Below, piece after piece: positions 8,694-18,869 of a stretch of DNA of 64,000 bases (position 1 is the first letter of the stretch; every line of letters begins with the position of its first letter). Origin of the DNA: Mycolicibacterium tusciae. Lineage in GTDB: Bacteria > Actinomycetota > Actinomycetes > Mycobacteriales > Mycobacteriaceae. Under the pieces are notes generated by a model that saw only the letters and a program-made list of their open reading frames with translations, was not told the origin of the DNA and ran no database searches. The translations under genes were made by a program, and so were the position numbers. Location: positions 186,001 through 250,000 of the forward strand of contig NZ_MVIM01000002.1 in NCBI RefSeq assembly GCF_002086795.1. Reading direction: 5' to 3'.

Positions 8694-10187
8694 ATGACGA
8701 CCGCAGCCCGGACCCGCAGCACGGAAAATCCCTATCTGAACGGCAACTACGCGCCGGTCAAGGAGGAAATCACCGCACTCGACCTAGAGGTCACCGGAAG
8801 CATCCCGGAGTATCTCGACGGTCGCTATCTCCGCATCGGACCCAACCCTCTCGGCGATCCGGATCCCGCCCGCTACCACTGGTTCCTCGGCGACGGCATG
8901 GCGCACGGACTACGTCTGCGCGACGGCGAGGCGCAGTGGTATCGCAACCGGTGGGTGCGCTCTGCGGCCGTGGCGCGCCGGCTGGGCGAGACCTGGCGCG
9001 GAGGTCCGACCGCAGGCGGCTTCGACTTCGCGGCGAATACCAACATCCTCGAACAAGGCGGCAGGACCCTGGCCATCGTCGAGGCCGGTGGACGTCCGTA
9101 CGAGCTGACCGACGAGCTGGAGACCGTCGGCCCCTCCGACTTCTGCGGCACGCTGTTCGGCGGATACTCCGCCCACCCCAAGCGGGACCCGGTGACCGGT
9201 GAGCTACACGCCGTCTCATACAGCCCGGTGCGCGGCAACATCGTGAGGTACACCGTGACAGGTGTCGACGGGAAGGTGCGTCGCACGGTCGACATCCGCT
9301 TGAAGGCGCAGACGATGATGCACGACTTCTCGCTCACCGAAAAATATGTCGTGCTCTATGACCTGCCGGTCGCGCTGGACCTGAGCGGCCGAGCACAGAC
9401 TGCGACGGCGAAGGCTGCCACGGGTCTGCTGGCCCACGTCGTGGAGCGCCACGCGCTGCCGGACTTCATGCTGCGAAGGGCCATGCGCAAATCCGACCAG
9501 GGTGGCGGGGCGCCATCGGGCGGCATGCCCTATCGCTGGGCCCCCGAACGGCAGGCCCGCGTCGGGGTGATGCCTCGTGAAGGCACCGCTTCTGACATCC
9601 GTTGGTTCGAAGTGCAGCCGTGCTACGTCTTCCACCCGCTGAACGCCTACGACGTGTCCTCTCCCGAAGGCGACAGCATCGTGCTCGACATCGTGCGGCA
9701 CTCGTCGGTCTTCACGACCGGCACCAGCTTGGTACCCGGCACGCAGACTCTGGACCGGTGGACCGTCGATCTGGCCGCAGGCAGAGTCCGGGAAGAACGC
9801 CTCGATGACACCGTTCAGGAGTTCCCGAGGGTCGACGAGCGGCGCGTCGGTCGCCCGCACAGGTTCGGGTACGCGGTCGGATATGCCGGAGGCTCCGCCG
9901 GGATCACTGAAGCGGACTCGATCCTGAAGCACGATCTGCAAACCAAACGCACCCAGTCGGTGTCTTTCGGAGCAGGTCGTGAACCCGGCGAGTTCGTCTT
10001 CGTCCCATCCAGCGCAGGCGCTGCCGAGGACGACGGGGTCGTCATGGGGTTCGTGTACGACCCGACCACCGACCGCAGTGAGCTTGTGATCGTCGACGCG
10101 CAGACGCTGGAAACGGTCGCAACGGTGCACCTTCCGGCCCGCGTACCGCACGGATTTCACGGCAACTGGGCACCGACCCAGGGATAG
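8694..10187 (+). CDS. Carotenoid cleavage oxygenase (RPE65/CCO family)
   Basis: A 497-residue seven-bladed beta-propeller non-haem iron enzyme. Four iron-ligand histidines can be placed: H161 (YSAHPKRD), H210 (MMHDFSLT), H314 (VFHPLNAYD) and H489 (HGFHGNW). Family members cleave a double bond in carotenoids or apocarotenoids with O2. It is divergent from the carotenoid operon, so its substrate is probably a product of that pathway (beta-carotene or an apocarotenal giving retinal-like products), but position specificity cannot be read from sequence. The ATG at 8694 gives the conserved ENPYLNGNYAPV start; no strong ribosome site is evident. Confidence 0.9.
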   Translation: MTTAARTRSTENPYLNGNYAPVKEEITALDLEVTGSIPEYLDGRYLRIGPNPLGDPDPARYHWFLGDGMAHGLRLRDGEAQWYRNRWVRSAAVARRLGETWRGGPTAGGFDFAANTNILEQGGRTLAIVEAGGRPYELTDELETVGPSDFCGTLFGGYSAHPKRDPVTGELHAVSYSPVRGNIVRYTVTGVDGKVRRTVDIRLKAQTMMHDFSLTEKYVVLYDLPVALDLSGRAQTATAKAATGLLAHVVERHALPDFMLRRAMRKSDQGGGAPSGGMPYRWAPERQARVGVMPREGTASDIRWFEVQPCYVFHPLNAYDVSSPEGDSIVLDIVRHSSVFTTGTSLVPGTQTLDRWTVDLAAGRVREERLDDTVQEFPRVDERRVGRPHRFGYAVGYAGGSAGITEADSILKHDLQTKRTQSVSFGAGREPGEFVFVPSSAGAAEDDGVVMGFVYDPTTDRSELVIVDAQTLETVATVHLPARVPHGFHGNWAPTQG

Positions 10188-10219
10188 GGCCCACAGCGAA
10201 GCTAGGGGAAAATCGCGGC

Positions 10220-11389
10220 ATGAGCGTGGACGCCCCGCGGGGCGCCGAATGGCATTGGCTGTGGATGGTCTATGTCGTCGGCGTCTGCGCGGCGGCCATG
10301 TTCGCGGTGGTCGTGCTCGATCATCGCTTTCCGGGTGACATACCCGTCGCCGTCGCCGCGATCGCAGGCATGGTGCTCTGTGTGGTGACATTTGGTCGCA
10401 AGATCTTTGTTCTTCCTGAAAATAGCTGGGCTGCAGTCTTATTTGTTGGAGTTGTGGTCGCTCTGTGGACCCTCGCGCTGTGGGCCTCTCCGGTCGCGGT
10501 GGCGGCGGTACCGACGATCTACCCGATTGTGTTCGCGACACTGACGCTGCGCGCCGCGTTGGTGATCACCACGGCCATCAACCTGATCCCGCTGACCCTG
10601 GTCATAGTCAGGGAAGGGATTGCTTCGCCGAATCTCGGTATCGCTATTGCGTTTACCCTCATCGGGGTGGTCATCGCGCCGGTGATCGGCACTGTGATCA
10701 TCACCTCGATGCGGCAACGTAGACAGCTGGCCGCCCTGGTATCCGAGCTGGCGGCCACTCGCGCCGAGAGCGCCCGGTTGTCGCGTGCGGCGGGCACTGC
10801 GGCGGAACGGGAACGACTGGCCCGCGAGATCCACGACACGCTGGCTCAGGGCTTCACCAGCATCGTCATGCTCGCCCAGGCCGTCGAACCCGAGCTGGAA
10901 ACCGATACCGCCGCGGCAAAGCGGCACGTCGAATTGATCGGCGCCACTGCACGGGAGAACCTCGCCGAAGCGCGGGCGATGGTGGCCGAACTGACGCCGA
11001 GTCCGCTGGAGGAAACGCTGCCCGCCGCCATCGCGCGACAGTGCGATCGGCTCGCCGCCGAGACCGACGCCGCGGTCACGGCCCGCATCGCCGACGATCT
11101 GCCCACCCAGAGCATGGCCGCCGATGTGGTGCTGCTGCGTGCCACGCAGGAGGCGTTCGCGAACATTCGCAAACACGCGCAGGCCAGCGCGGTCACCGTC
11201 GATCTGGCACCATCGGCTTCAGGGGTCCGGCTTACCGTGACAGACAACGGCATTGGTATGGACAGCGGGCACCCCGAGGGCTTCGGGCTGCGCGGAATGC
11301 GAGCCCGGGTGGCGCAGGTGGGAGGTGCGATGACCGTGTCCACCGGTTCCGGCGGCGGGACGACGCTGACAGTCGAGGTGCCGACATGA
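10220..11389 (+). CDS. Sensor histidine kinase, NarL/LiaS type
   Basis: A 389-residue membrane kinase with about five to six hydrophobic helices in residues 12-165, no recognisable extracellular sensor domain, then a HisKA_3 dimerisation region with the phospho-acceptor H205 in REIHDTLAQGF and a HATPase_c domain (RKHA, DNGIGM, GFGLRGMRARV). It overlaps the response-regulator gene by four bases (ATGA), so the two form a two-component pair. The stimulus is unknown. The membrane-embedded sensor suggests a lipid, redox or cell-envelope signal. It begins 32 bp after the carotenoid oxygenase stop and could be co-transcribed with it. Confidence 0.9.
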   Translation: MSVDAPRGAEWHWLWMVYVVGVCAAAMFAVVVLDHRFPGDIPVAVAAIAGMVLCVVTFGRKIFVLPENSWAAVLFVGVVVALWTLALWASPVAVAAVPTIYPIVFATLTLRAALVITTAINLIPLTLVIVREGIASPNLGIAIAFTLIGVVIAPVIGTVIITSMRQRRQLAALVSELAATRAESARLSRAAGTAAERERLAREIHDTLAQGFTSIVMLAQAVEPELETDTAAAKRHVELIGATARENLAEARAMVAELTPSPLEETLPAAIARQCDRLAAETDAAVTARIADDLPTQSMAADVVLLRATQEAFANIRKHAQASAVTVDLAPSASGVRLTVTDNGIGMDSGHPEGFGLRGMRARVAQVGGAMTVSTGSGGGTTLTVEVPT

Positions 11390-12018
11390 CGGCCGCCGTC
11401 ACGAAGGTGCTGCTCGTCGACGACCATCCGGTGGTCCGGGAGGGTTTGCGCGGCATGATCGACGCCGAGGCCGACCTCGCCGTCGTGGGCGAGGCGGGGT
11501 CGGGCGCGGAGGCGGTTGTCATGGCCGAATCCCTGCGACCTGACGTCATTCTCATGGATTTGCGGATGCCGGACGTCGACGGCGTCACGGCCACCGAGCG
11601 AATCCTCGCGGCGCTGCCGGGGACACGCATCGTCGTCGTCACCACTTACGAGTCCGACACCGACATCCTGCGCGCGGTCGAAGCGGGTGCGGCGGGCTAT
11701 CTGCTGAAGGATGCGACGCGGTCCGAACTCGCCGAGGCCGTTCGCGACGCAGCGCGAGGTAAGACGGTTTTGGCGCCGACGGTTGCCGATCGGCTTGTCC
11801 GCTTTGTGCGCCAACCTGTTTCGGCGGCGTTGTCGATCCGCGAGGTCGAGGTTCTCGGGCTGGTGGCGACTGGTAAGACCAACGCCGAGATCGGGCGTGC
11901 ACTGCACATCAGCGAAGCCACGGTGAAGACCCATCTGCTGCGGACGTTCAACAAGCTCGGCGTTTCCGACCGCACGGCGGCGGTGACGACCGCGATGTCG
12001 ATGGGTCTGCTGGACTGA
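11386..12018 (+). CDS. Response regulator, LuxR/NarL family
   Basis: A 210-residue regulator. The receiver domain occupies residues 6-125, with the acidic pocket VDD at 11-13 and phospho-acceptor D58 in ILMDLRMPD. The LuxR-type helix-turn-helix covers about 145-205 (SIREVEVLGLVATGKTNAEI, then SEATVKTHL). It is the partner of the overlapping kinase gene and presumably activates a small regulon on phosphorylation. It ends three bases before the dapC stop on the other strand, with no space for a separate terminator. Confidence 0.93.
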   Translation: MTAAVTKVLLVDDHPVVREGLRGMIDAEADLAVVGEAGSGAEAVVMAESLRPDVILMDLRMPDVDGVTATERILAALPGTRIVVVTTYESDTDILRAVEAGAAGYLLKDATRSELAEAVRDAARGKTVLAPTVADRLVRFVRQPVSAALSIREVEVLGLVATGKTNAEIGRALHISEATVKTHLLRTFNKLGVSDRTAAVTTAMSMGLLD

Positions 12019-12021
12019 TCC

Positions 12022-13119
12022 CTAGCCCGTAAGTCGTTGTACCGCAGCGGCTATGCGCTCATCGGAAGCGGTCAACGCGACCCGGACATGCTGCGCTCCC
12101 CCGGGCCCGTAGAATTCCCCGGGCGCCACCAGGATGCCTCGCTGGGCCAGCCAGGCGACGGTGTCGCGGCACCGCTCGCCGCGCGTGGCCCAGATGTACA
12201 GTCCCGCTTCCGAATTGTCGACCGTCAGGCCGGCCCCCTGCAGCGCGGGCATGAGTACGGTCCTGCGCCGCTCGTAACGCGCGCGCTGCTTCCGTTCGTG
12301 TTCGTCGTCGTCGAGTGCGGCACCCATCGCGGCCTGCACCGGCGTCGGCATCATCATGCCCGCGTGCTTACGCACGGCCAGCAGCTCGGCCACCACCGAC
12401 GGGTCGCCGGCGACGAAACCGGCCCGGTACCCCGCCAGCGACGACGTCTTCGACAGCGAATGGATCGCCAACAGCCCGGTGTGGTCACCGTCGCAGACGT
12501 CGGGATGCAGTAGCGAGAGCGGCTGGTCCTCCCAGCCCAGTCCTAGGTAGCACTCGTCGGAGGCGACGAGGACGCCGCGCTCCCGGGCCCAGCCGACGAC
12601 CTTACGGAGGTGGTCGACGCCCAGCACCTTGCCCGTGGGGTTGCTCGGCGAGTTCAGGTACACCAGTGCGGGCGACTGCGGACCCAGCTGCGTCAGTGAA
12701 TCCGCGCGCACGAACGGCGTTCCGGCCAGCCGCGCACCGACCTCATAGGTCGGATACGCCAACTCCGGCACCACGACCAGATCGTCAGGTGACAGGCCGA
12801 GCAACGTCGGCAGCCACGCGATGAGCTCCTTGGTGCCGATCACCGGCAGCACGGCATGCTCGGCGAGCCCGGTGATGCCGTATCGGCGGTGCAGCGCCGC
12901 CACCGCCGACGCCCGCAACGCGGGCGTGCCTGCGGTCGTCGGGTAGCCAGGGGCCGAACTGGCCGCGGCCAGTGCATCACGGATCACCGGGGCGACGTCA
13001 TCGACGGGTGTGCCGACCGAGAGGTCGACGATGCCGTCAGGGTGTGACCGGGCCAGCGCGGTGGCGTCGGCCAGGGTGTCCCAGGGGAACACCGGCAGAG
13101 ACGCCGATACGCGCTGCAA
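12022..13119 (-). CDS. dapC: Succinyldiaminopimelate aminotransferase (actinobacterial DapC)
   Basis: A 365-residue fold-type I PLP aminotransferase in the actinobacterial DapC group, serving lysine and meso-diaminopimelate synthesis for peptidoglycan. The PLP-lysine region is AIHSLSKTSSLAGYRAGFV, and YLNSPSNPTGKVLG is the typical cofactor-contact loop. The beginning LPVFPWDTLADA is diagnostic of the group. No ATG or GTG is available; the start is TTG at 13119, twelve bases after the fdxC stop. It is co-transcribed with fdxC, as in M. tuberculosis (Rv1177-Rv1178, from memory). Confidence 0.92.
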   Translation of the reverse strand: MQRVSASLPVFPWDTLADATALARSHPDGIVDLSVGTPVDDVAPVIRDALAAASSAPGYPTTAGTPALRASAVAALHRRYGITGLAEHAVLPVIGTKELIAWLPTLLGLSPDDLVVVPELAYPTYEVGARLAGTPFVRADSLTQLGPQSPALVYLNSPSNPTGKVLGVDHLRKVVGWARERGVLVASDECYLGLGWEDQPLSLLHPDVCDGDHTGLLAIHSLSKTSSLAGYRAGFVAGDPSVVAELLAVRKHAGMMMPTPVQAAMGAALDDDEHERKQRARYERRRTVLMPALQGAGLTVDNSEAGLYIWATRGERCRDTVAWLAQRGILVAPGEFYGPGGAQHVRVALTASDERIAAAVQRLTG

Positions 13120-13130
13120 GCGAGCCGTTA

Positions 13131-13454
13131 TCAGTCTTTTTCCTGTGGCGGCAGATCCTTGACCGCCTGGGGGTCGTTGTCGGTCTGCCCCACCTTGGAC
13201 GCACCACCCGGGGATCCGAGCTCAGCGAAGAAGTCGGCGTTGATCTGCGTGTAGCTGGACCACTGGTCCGGCACATCGTCCTCGTAATAGATGGCCTCCA
13301 CCGGGCAGACAGGTTCGCAGGCACCGCAGTCCACGCACTCGTCCGGGTGGATGTACAGCATGCGTGCGCCCTCATAGATGCAGTCGACAGGGCACTCCTC
13401 GATACATGCCTTGTCTTTCAAGTCAACGCAGGGTTCGGCAATCGTGTACGTCAC
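13131..13454 (-). CDS. fdxC: 7Fe ferredoxin FdxC
   Basis: A 107-residue ferredoxin with two cluster-binding stretches: C-x7-CIEECPVDCIYEG near the N-terminus and CVDCGACEPVCP in the middle, the 3Fe-4S plus 4Fe-4S pattern. It carries electrons to oxidoreductases such as P450s. The GTG at 13454 gives the conserved TYTIAEPCVD start and has GAGGAG eight to thirteen bases upstream. The frame continues upstream without a good start, so the longer version is unlikely. Confidence 0.95.
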   Translation of the reverse strand: MTYTIAEPCVDLKDKACIEECPVDCIYEGARMLYIHPDECVDCGACEPVCPVEAIYYEDDVPDQWSSYTQINADFFAELGSPGGASKVGQTDNDPQAVKDLPPQEKD

Positions 13455-16365
<2,911 letters not shown>

Positions 16366-16472
16366 CGCCGACCATCGCTGCGCCGTTAAGAATTCTCCAA
16401 GCGCACTCGCTCAGTCTTTCGTCAATCACCACGACCGCCTCGTCGTCGCGACTGACTCAGAAGGACCAGGAC

Positions 16473-17528
16473 ATGACCTACCCCAACTACGCCGCCAACA
16501 CGCTCGGCCCGACGCGCGGAGCGCAGTTCCATTCCGCGCCCACTCAGGGCTATCCCATGCGGCCGGCTCCGCAGTTCCAGCCGCCGGCTCCGCAGTTTCA
16601 GCCGCCGGCTCCGCAGTTTCAGCGGCCGGCTCCGCAGTTCCAGCGGCCGGCTCCACAGTTCCAGCCGCCGACTCCCCCGGTTCAACCGCCGGCTCCCCCG
16701 GCCCAGCCGCCCGCGAAACGCAAGCGCGGCCGTGGCCCGCTCGCGATCGTCCTCATCCTCGTGATCGTTCTCGCGACCGCCGCCGCGGGAGTGCTCGGCG
16801 CCGAATTCTACGCACGCACCGTCGCGGTCGACAAAATCAAATCGGCCGCCGCATGCTTCATCGAGGGGTCCGAGGACTCCGTCGATGTGACGTTCGAGAC
16901 CTCGCCGCCGGTTCTCATGCAGTACTTCGACGACAAGTACTCCGGGTTCACGATCGCCACCGACGGACCCATCCGCGGCGTTGACGGGGTCACCGCGGAC
17001 ATCGCGGTCGATGATCTCGACCTCAACGGCGGCGCGAACGACCGAGGCACCATCGGCGCGATCAACGCGACCATCGACTGGACGTCGGAAGGAATTCGGG
17101 AATCTGCCAACACCGCCCTCAAAGAGGCCATCGACGAGTACCTCGAGGGCAGCTTCCTGAGCTTCCTGTCGGACTGGATCTCGACTGACGAAGTGGTGAC
17201 GAACGTCGAAACCGATCCTTCGACGGGGATCGTCACCTTGGAGGGGATGTTCGACAGCAGGATCGCTGTCAAGCCGCAGACGACCGCCGACGGCGGAATC
17301 AAACTGGAGATCCAGCCCGACGGCTTCACACTCGGCGGAGATCTTGACCTCCCTCAGGAAGACCTGCAGGAGAAGCTGGATGAGATGACGAGCGAGCTCA
17401 CCGACAACAAGTACAACCTCCGCGTGGATTCGCTCGCAGTCACCAATAACGGTGTGGTTGCCGAGTTCTCGGCAAAGAACATCGACATCCCGGCCAGCGA
17501 CGGGGGGAGCAGCTGCTTGGACATGTAG
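16473..17528 (+). CDS. Membrane-anchored LmeA-like (DUF2993) protein with proline-rich N-terminus
   Basis: A 351-residue protein in three parts. Residues 1-80 are a cytoplasmic Pro/Gln-rich region made of seven near-identical seven-residue units (APQFQPP type) followed by a basic patch KRKRGRG. Residues 87-112 are a transmembrane helix. The rest is an extracytoplasmic domain resembling DUF2993/LmeA, a phospholipid-binding fold linked to mannan chain control in mycobacteria. The ATG at 16473 is preceded by AGGACCAGG. An unusual point is the proline-rich tail, which looks like an intracellular docking segment. A strong hairpin follows the stop. Confidence 0.7.
   Translation: MTYPNYAANTLGPTRGAQFHSAPTQGYPMRPAPQFQPPAPQFQPPAPQFQRPAPQFQRPAPQFQPPTPPVQPPAPPAQPPAKRKRGRGPLAIVLILVIVLATAAAGVLGAEFYARTVAVDKIKSAAACFIEGSEDSVDVTFETSPPVLMQYFDDKYSGFTIATDGPIRGVDGVTADIAVDDLDLNGGANDRGTIGAINATIDWTSEGIRESANTALKEAIDEYLEGSFLSFLSDWISTDEVVTNVETDPSTGIVTLEGMFDSRIAVKPQTTADGGIKLEIQPDGFTLGGDLDLPQEDLQEKLDEMTSELTDNKYNLRVDSLAVTNNGVVAEFSAKNIDIPASDGGSSCLDM
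16563..16709 (+). repeat. Seven tandem 21-bp coding repeats
   Basis: Seven head-to-tail copies of a 21-bp unit beginning CCGGCTCCGCAGTT. The first five differ by one or two bases and the last two are more diverged. They encode the Pro-Ala-Pro-Gln-Phe-Gln-Pro repeats of the LmeA-like protein. Copy number is likely to vary between strains by slippage. Confidence 0.9.
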
Positions 17529-17538
17529 ACAAACGCAG

Positions 17539-17577
17539 CTAGCGCGTCTGCAGGATGTCGTCCTGCAGGCGCGCTAG
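17539..17577. terminator. Long hairpin between convergent genes
   Basis: Inverted repeat CTAGCGCG-T-CTGCAGGA / TCCTGCAG-G-CGCGCTAG with a five-base loop and one mismatch, lying between the LmeA-like stop (17528) and the YceI stop (17596). No U-run follows, as is usual for mycobacterial terminators. It can serve both strands. Confidence 0.65.
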
Positions 17578-17595
17578 TTCGTTGTGCGGCGGGCG

Positions 17596-18156
17596 TTATG
17601 CCTGACGAACTGCCTCGATCTCCAGCGTGACGGTGATCTTGTCACCGACGACGGTGCCACCGGTTTCCAGCGGCATGTCGATGTCGATGCCGAAGTCCTT
17701 GCGGTTCAACACCACCGATGCCTCGAAGCCGGCGACCTCGCCGTGGCCCATGCCGGGGTTGACGCCATTGAACTCCAGTTCCAGGGTGACCGGCTTGGTC
17801 ACACCCTTGAGGGTGAAGTCGCCATCGACGAGGTAGTCGTCTCCGTTGGACCGGACGCCGGTCGAGGTGAAGGTGGCGGTCGGATACTGCTCGGCGTCGA
17901 AGAAGTCGGCGGACCGCACGTGCGCGTCGCGCTGTTCGTTGCGGGTGTTGATGGAGTCGACGGCGATCTCGCCGGTCACCGACGGCGTGCCGTCCTCGGC
18001 GACGACGATCGCGCCGCTGAAGGTGTCGAAGGTGCCCCGGACCTTGCTCACCATCAGGTGACGTACGGAGAATCCGATGGTCGAGTGCACAGGGTCGATG
18101 GCCCAGGTACCCGTGGCGAGCTGGGCGGTTCCGGTGGCGCCGGTGGCAGTGGTCAT
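17596..18156 (-). CDS. YceI-family lipid-binding protein
   Basis: A 186-residue protein of the YceI lipocalin-like beta-barrel family, which binds polyisoprenoid-type lipids. The signature elements are WAIDPVHSTIGFSVRHLMVSKVRG near the start, GEIAVDSINTRNEQRDAHVR in the middle and TLKGVTKPVTLE after that. No signal peptide is visible, unlike E. coli YceI, so it is probably cytoplasmic. The ATG at 18156 lies 56 bp downstream of a strong palindrome (18212-18231) that may be its operator. Confidence 0.9.
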   Translation of the reverse strand: MTTATGATGTAQLATGTWAIDPVHSTIGFSVRHLMVSKVRGTFDTFSGAIVVAEDGTPSVTGEIAVDSINTRNEQRDAHVRSADFFDAEQYPTATFTSTGVRSNGDDYLVDGDFTLKGVTKPVTLELEFNGVNPGMGHGEVAGFEASVVLNRKDFGIDIDMPLETGGTVVGDKITVTLEIEAVRQA

Positions 18157-18211
18157 TCGTGAATCTCTTCCTCTACGGAGCGCCGGCCTCCCCGGCGCCT
18201 TCCCAGGGAAT

Positions 18212-18231
18212 AAACGGACCTCAGTCCGTTT
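18212..18231. promoter_or_regulatory. Palindrome AAACGGAC-CTCA-GTCCGTTT upstream of YceI gene
   Basis: A perfect 8-bp inverted repeat with a 4-base centre, and an outer GGAATA/TATTCC pair extending the symmetry. It is 56 bp upstream of the YceI-type start, a typical position for a repressor site. The architecture resembles TetR-family operators, but no TetR gene is adjacent. Confidence 0.55.
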
Positions 18232-18268
18232 CTATTCCGGGGCGGCACTGAGGGGCGAATACGGCAGG

Positions 18269-18730
18269 TCAGCCTCGATCGCCCCAGACGGCCTGCGCGC
18301 CGGAGTCACCGATCCGAACGACGGTGATGATCGACGACACGCCCACCAGTAGGGCCACGACGGCCAACATCGCCGCCGCGGCCTTCCGCGGTTTGTCCGA
18401 CCGGCCTTCCATCCAATGCAGCGCCGCCAGCGCCCCCGCCACGATCAGCATGGCGACCGAGAAGTAGATCATCCACTCTCCCCGCTCAGCATGCTCCTGC
18501 AGAATCGGCCGCGGCGGGCCCCCGTGCTCCAGAAGCCACTCACCCGCTGATGTGGTCAACGGTGTGAGCACTGTCGTCACCACGGCGAACGCCACGACCA
18601 GCCACACCAATCGGCGACGTGCCGCGGGCCAGAGCGCACACAGGATCACGAGCAAGGCGGTCAAGGGGGCGAGTACCACGATGCCGTGAACCAACAGGGC
18701 GTGCGCGGGGATTCCGGAGATCGTGTCCAT
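18269..18730 (-). CDS. DUF2231 four-helix membrane protein
   Basis: A 153-residue integral membrane protein with four predicted helices and the family hallmark histidines in PAHALLVHGIVV near the N-terminus. DUF2231 proteins are thought to be haem- or metal-related membrane proteins, but the function is not established. It is a single-gene unit between YceI and fbiC, all on the minus strand. The upstream gap holds a TTTACGTAAA palindrome and an iron-box-like half site. Confidence 0.8.
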   Translation of the reverse strand: MDTISGIPAHALLVHGIVVLAPLTALLVILCALWPAARRRLVWLVVAFAVVTTVLTPLTTSAGEWLLEHGGPPRPILQEHAERGEWMIYFSVAMLIVAGALAALHWMEGRSDKPRKAAAAMLAVVALLVGVSSIITVVRIGDSGAQAVWGDRG

Positions 18731-18807
18731 GGCCGCTCCAACGGTTGAGGATTGCGACCCTCAAGGTATACGCGTTGCAGTCGCAGGAGCGTTCTTTTTG
18801 CCTTCAG

Positions 18808-18869
18808 TTTACGTAAAGTCAGGCGCCGCAGTGCGTTTCAGGCACTTCTTGTTAGGTAAGGCTAGGCAG
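18808..18869. promoter_or_regulatory. TTTACGTAAA palindrome and IdeR-box-like sequence
   Basis: A 10-bp palindrome TTTACGTAAA at 18808-18817 lies about 80 bp upstream of the DUF2231 start. At 18852-18869 the sequence TTAGGTAAGGCTAGGCAG matches the left part of the mycobacterial iron box (TTAGGTTAGGCTAACCTAA, from memory) but the right half is poor. It overlaps the fbiC stop codon. Both are weak candidates. Confidence 0.3.
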
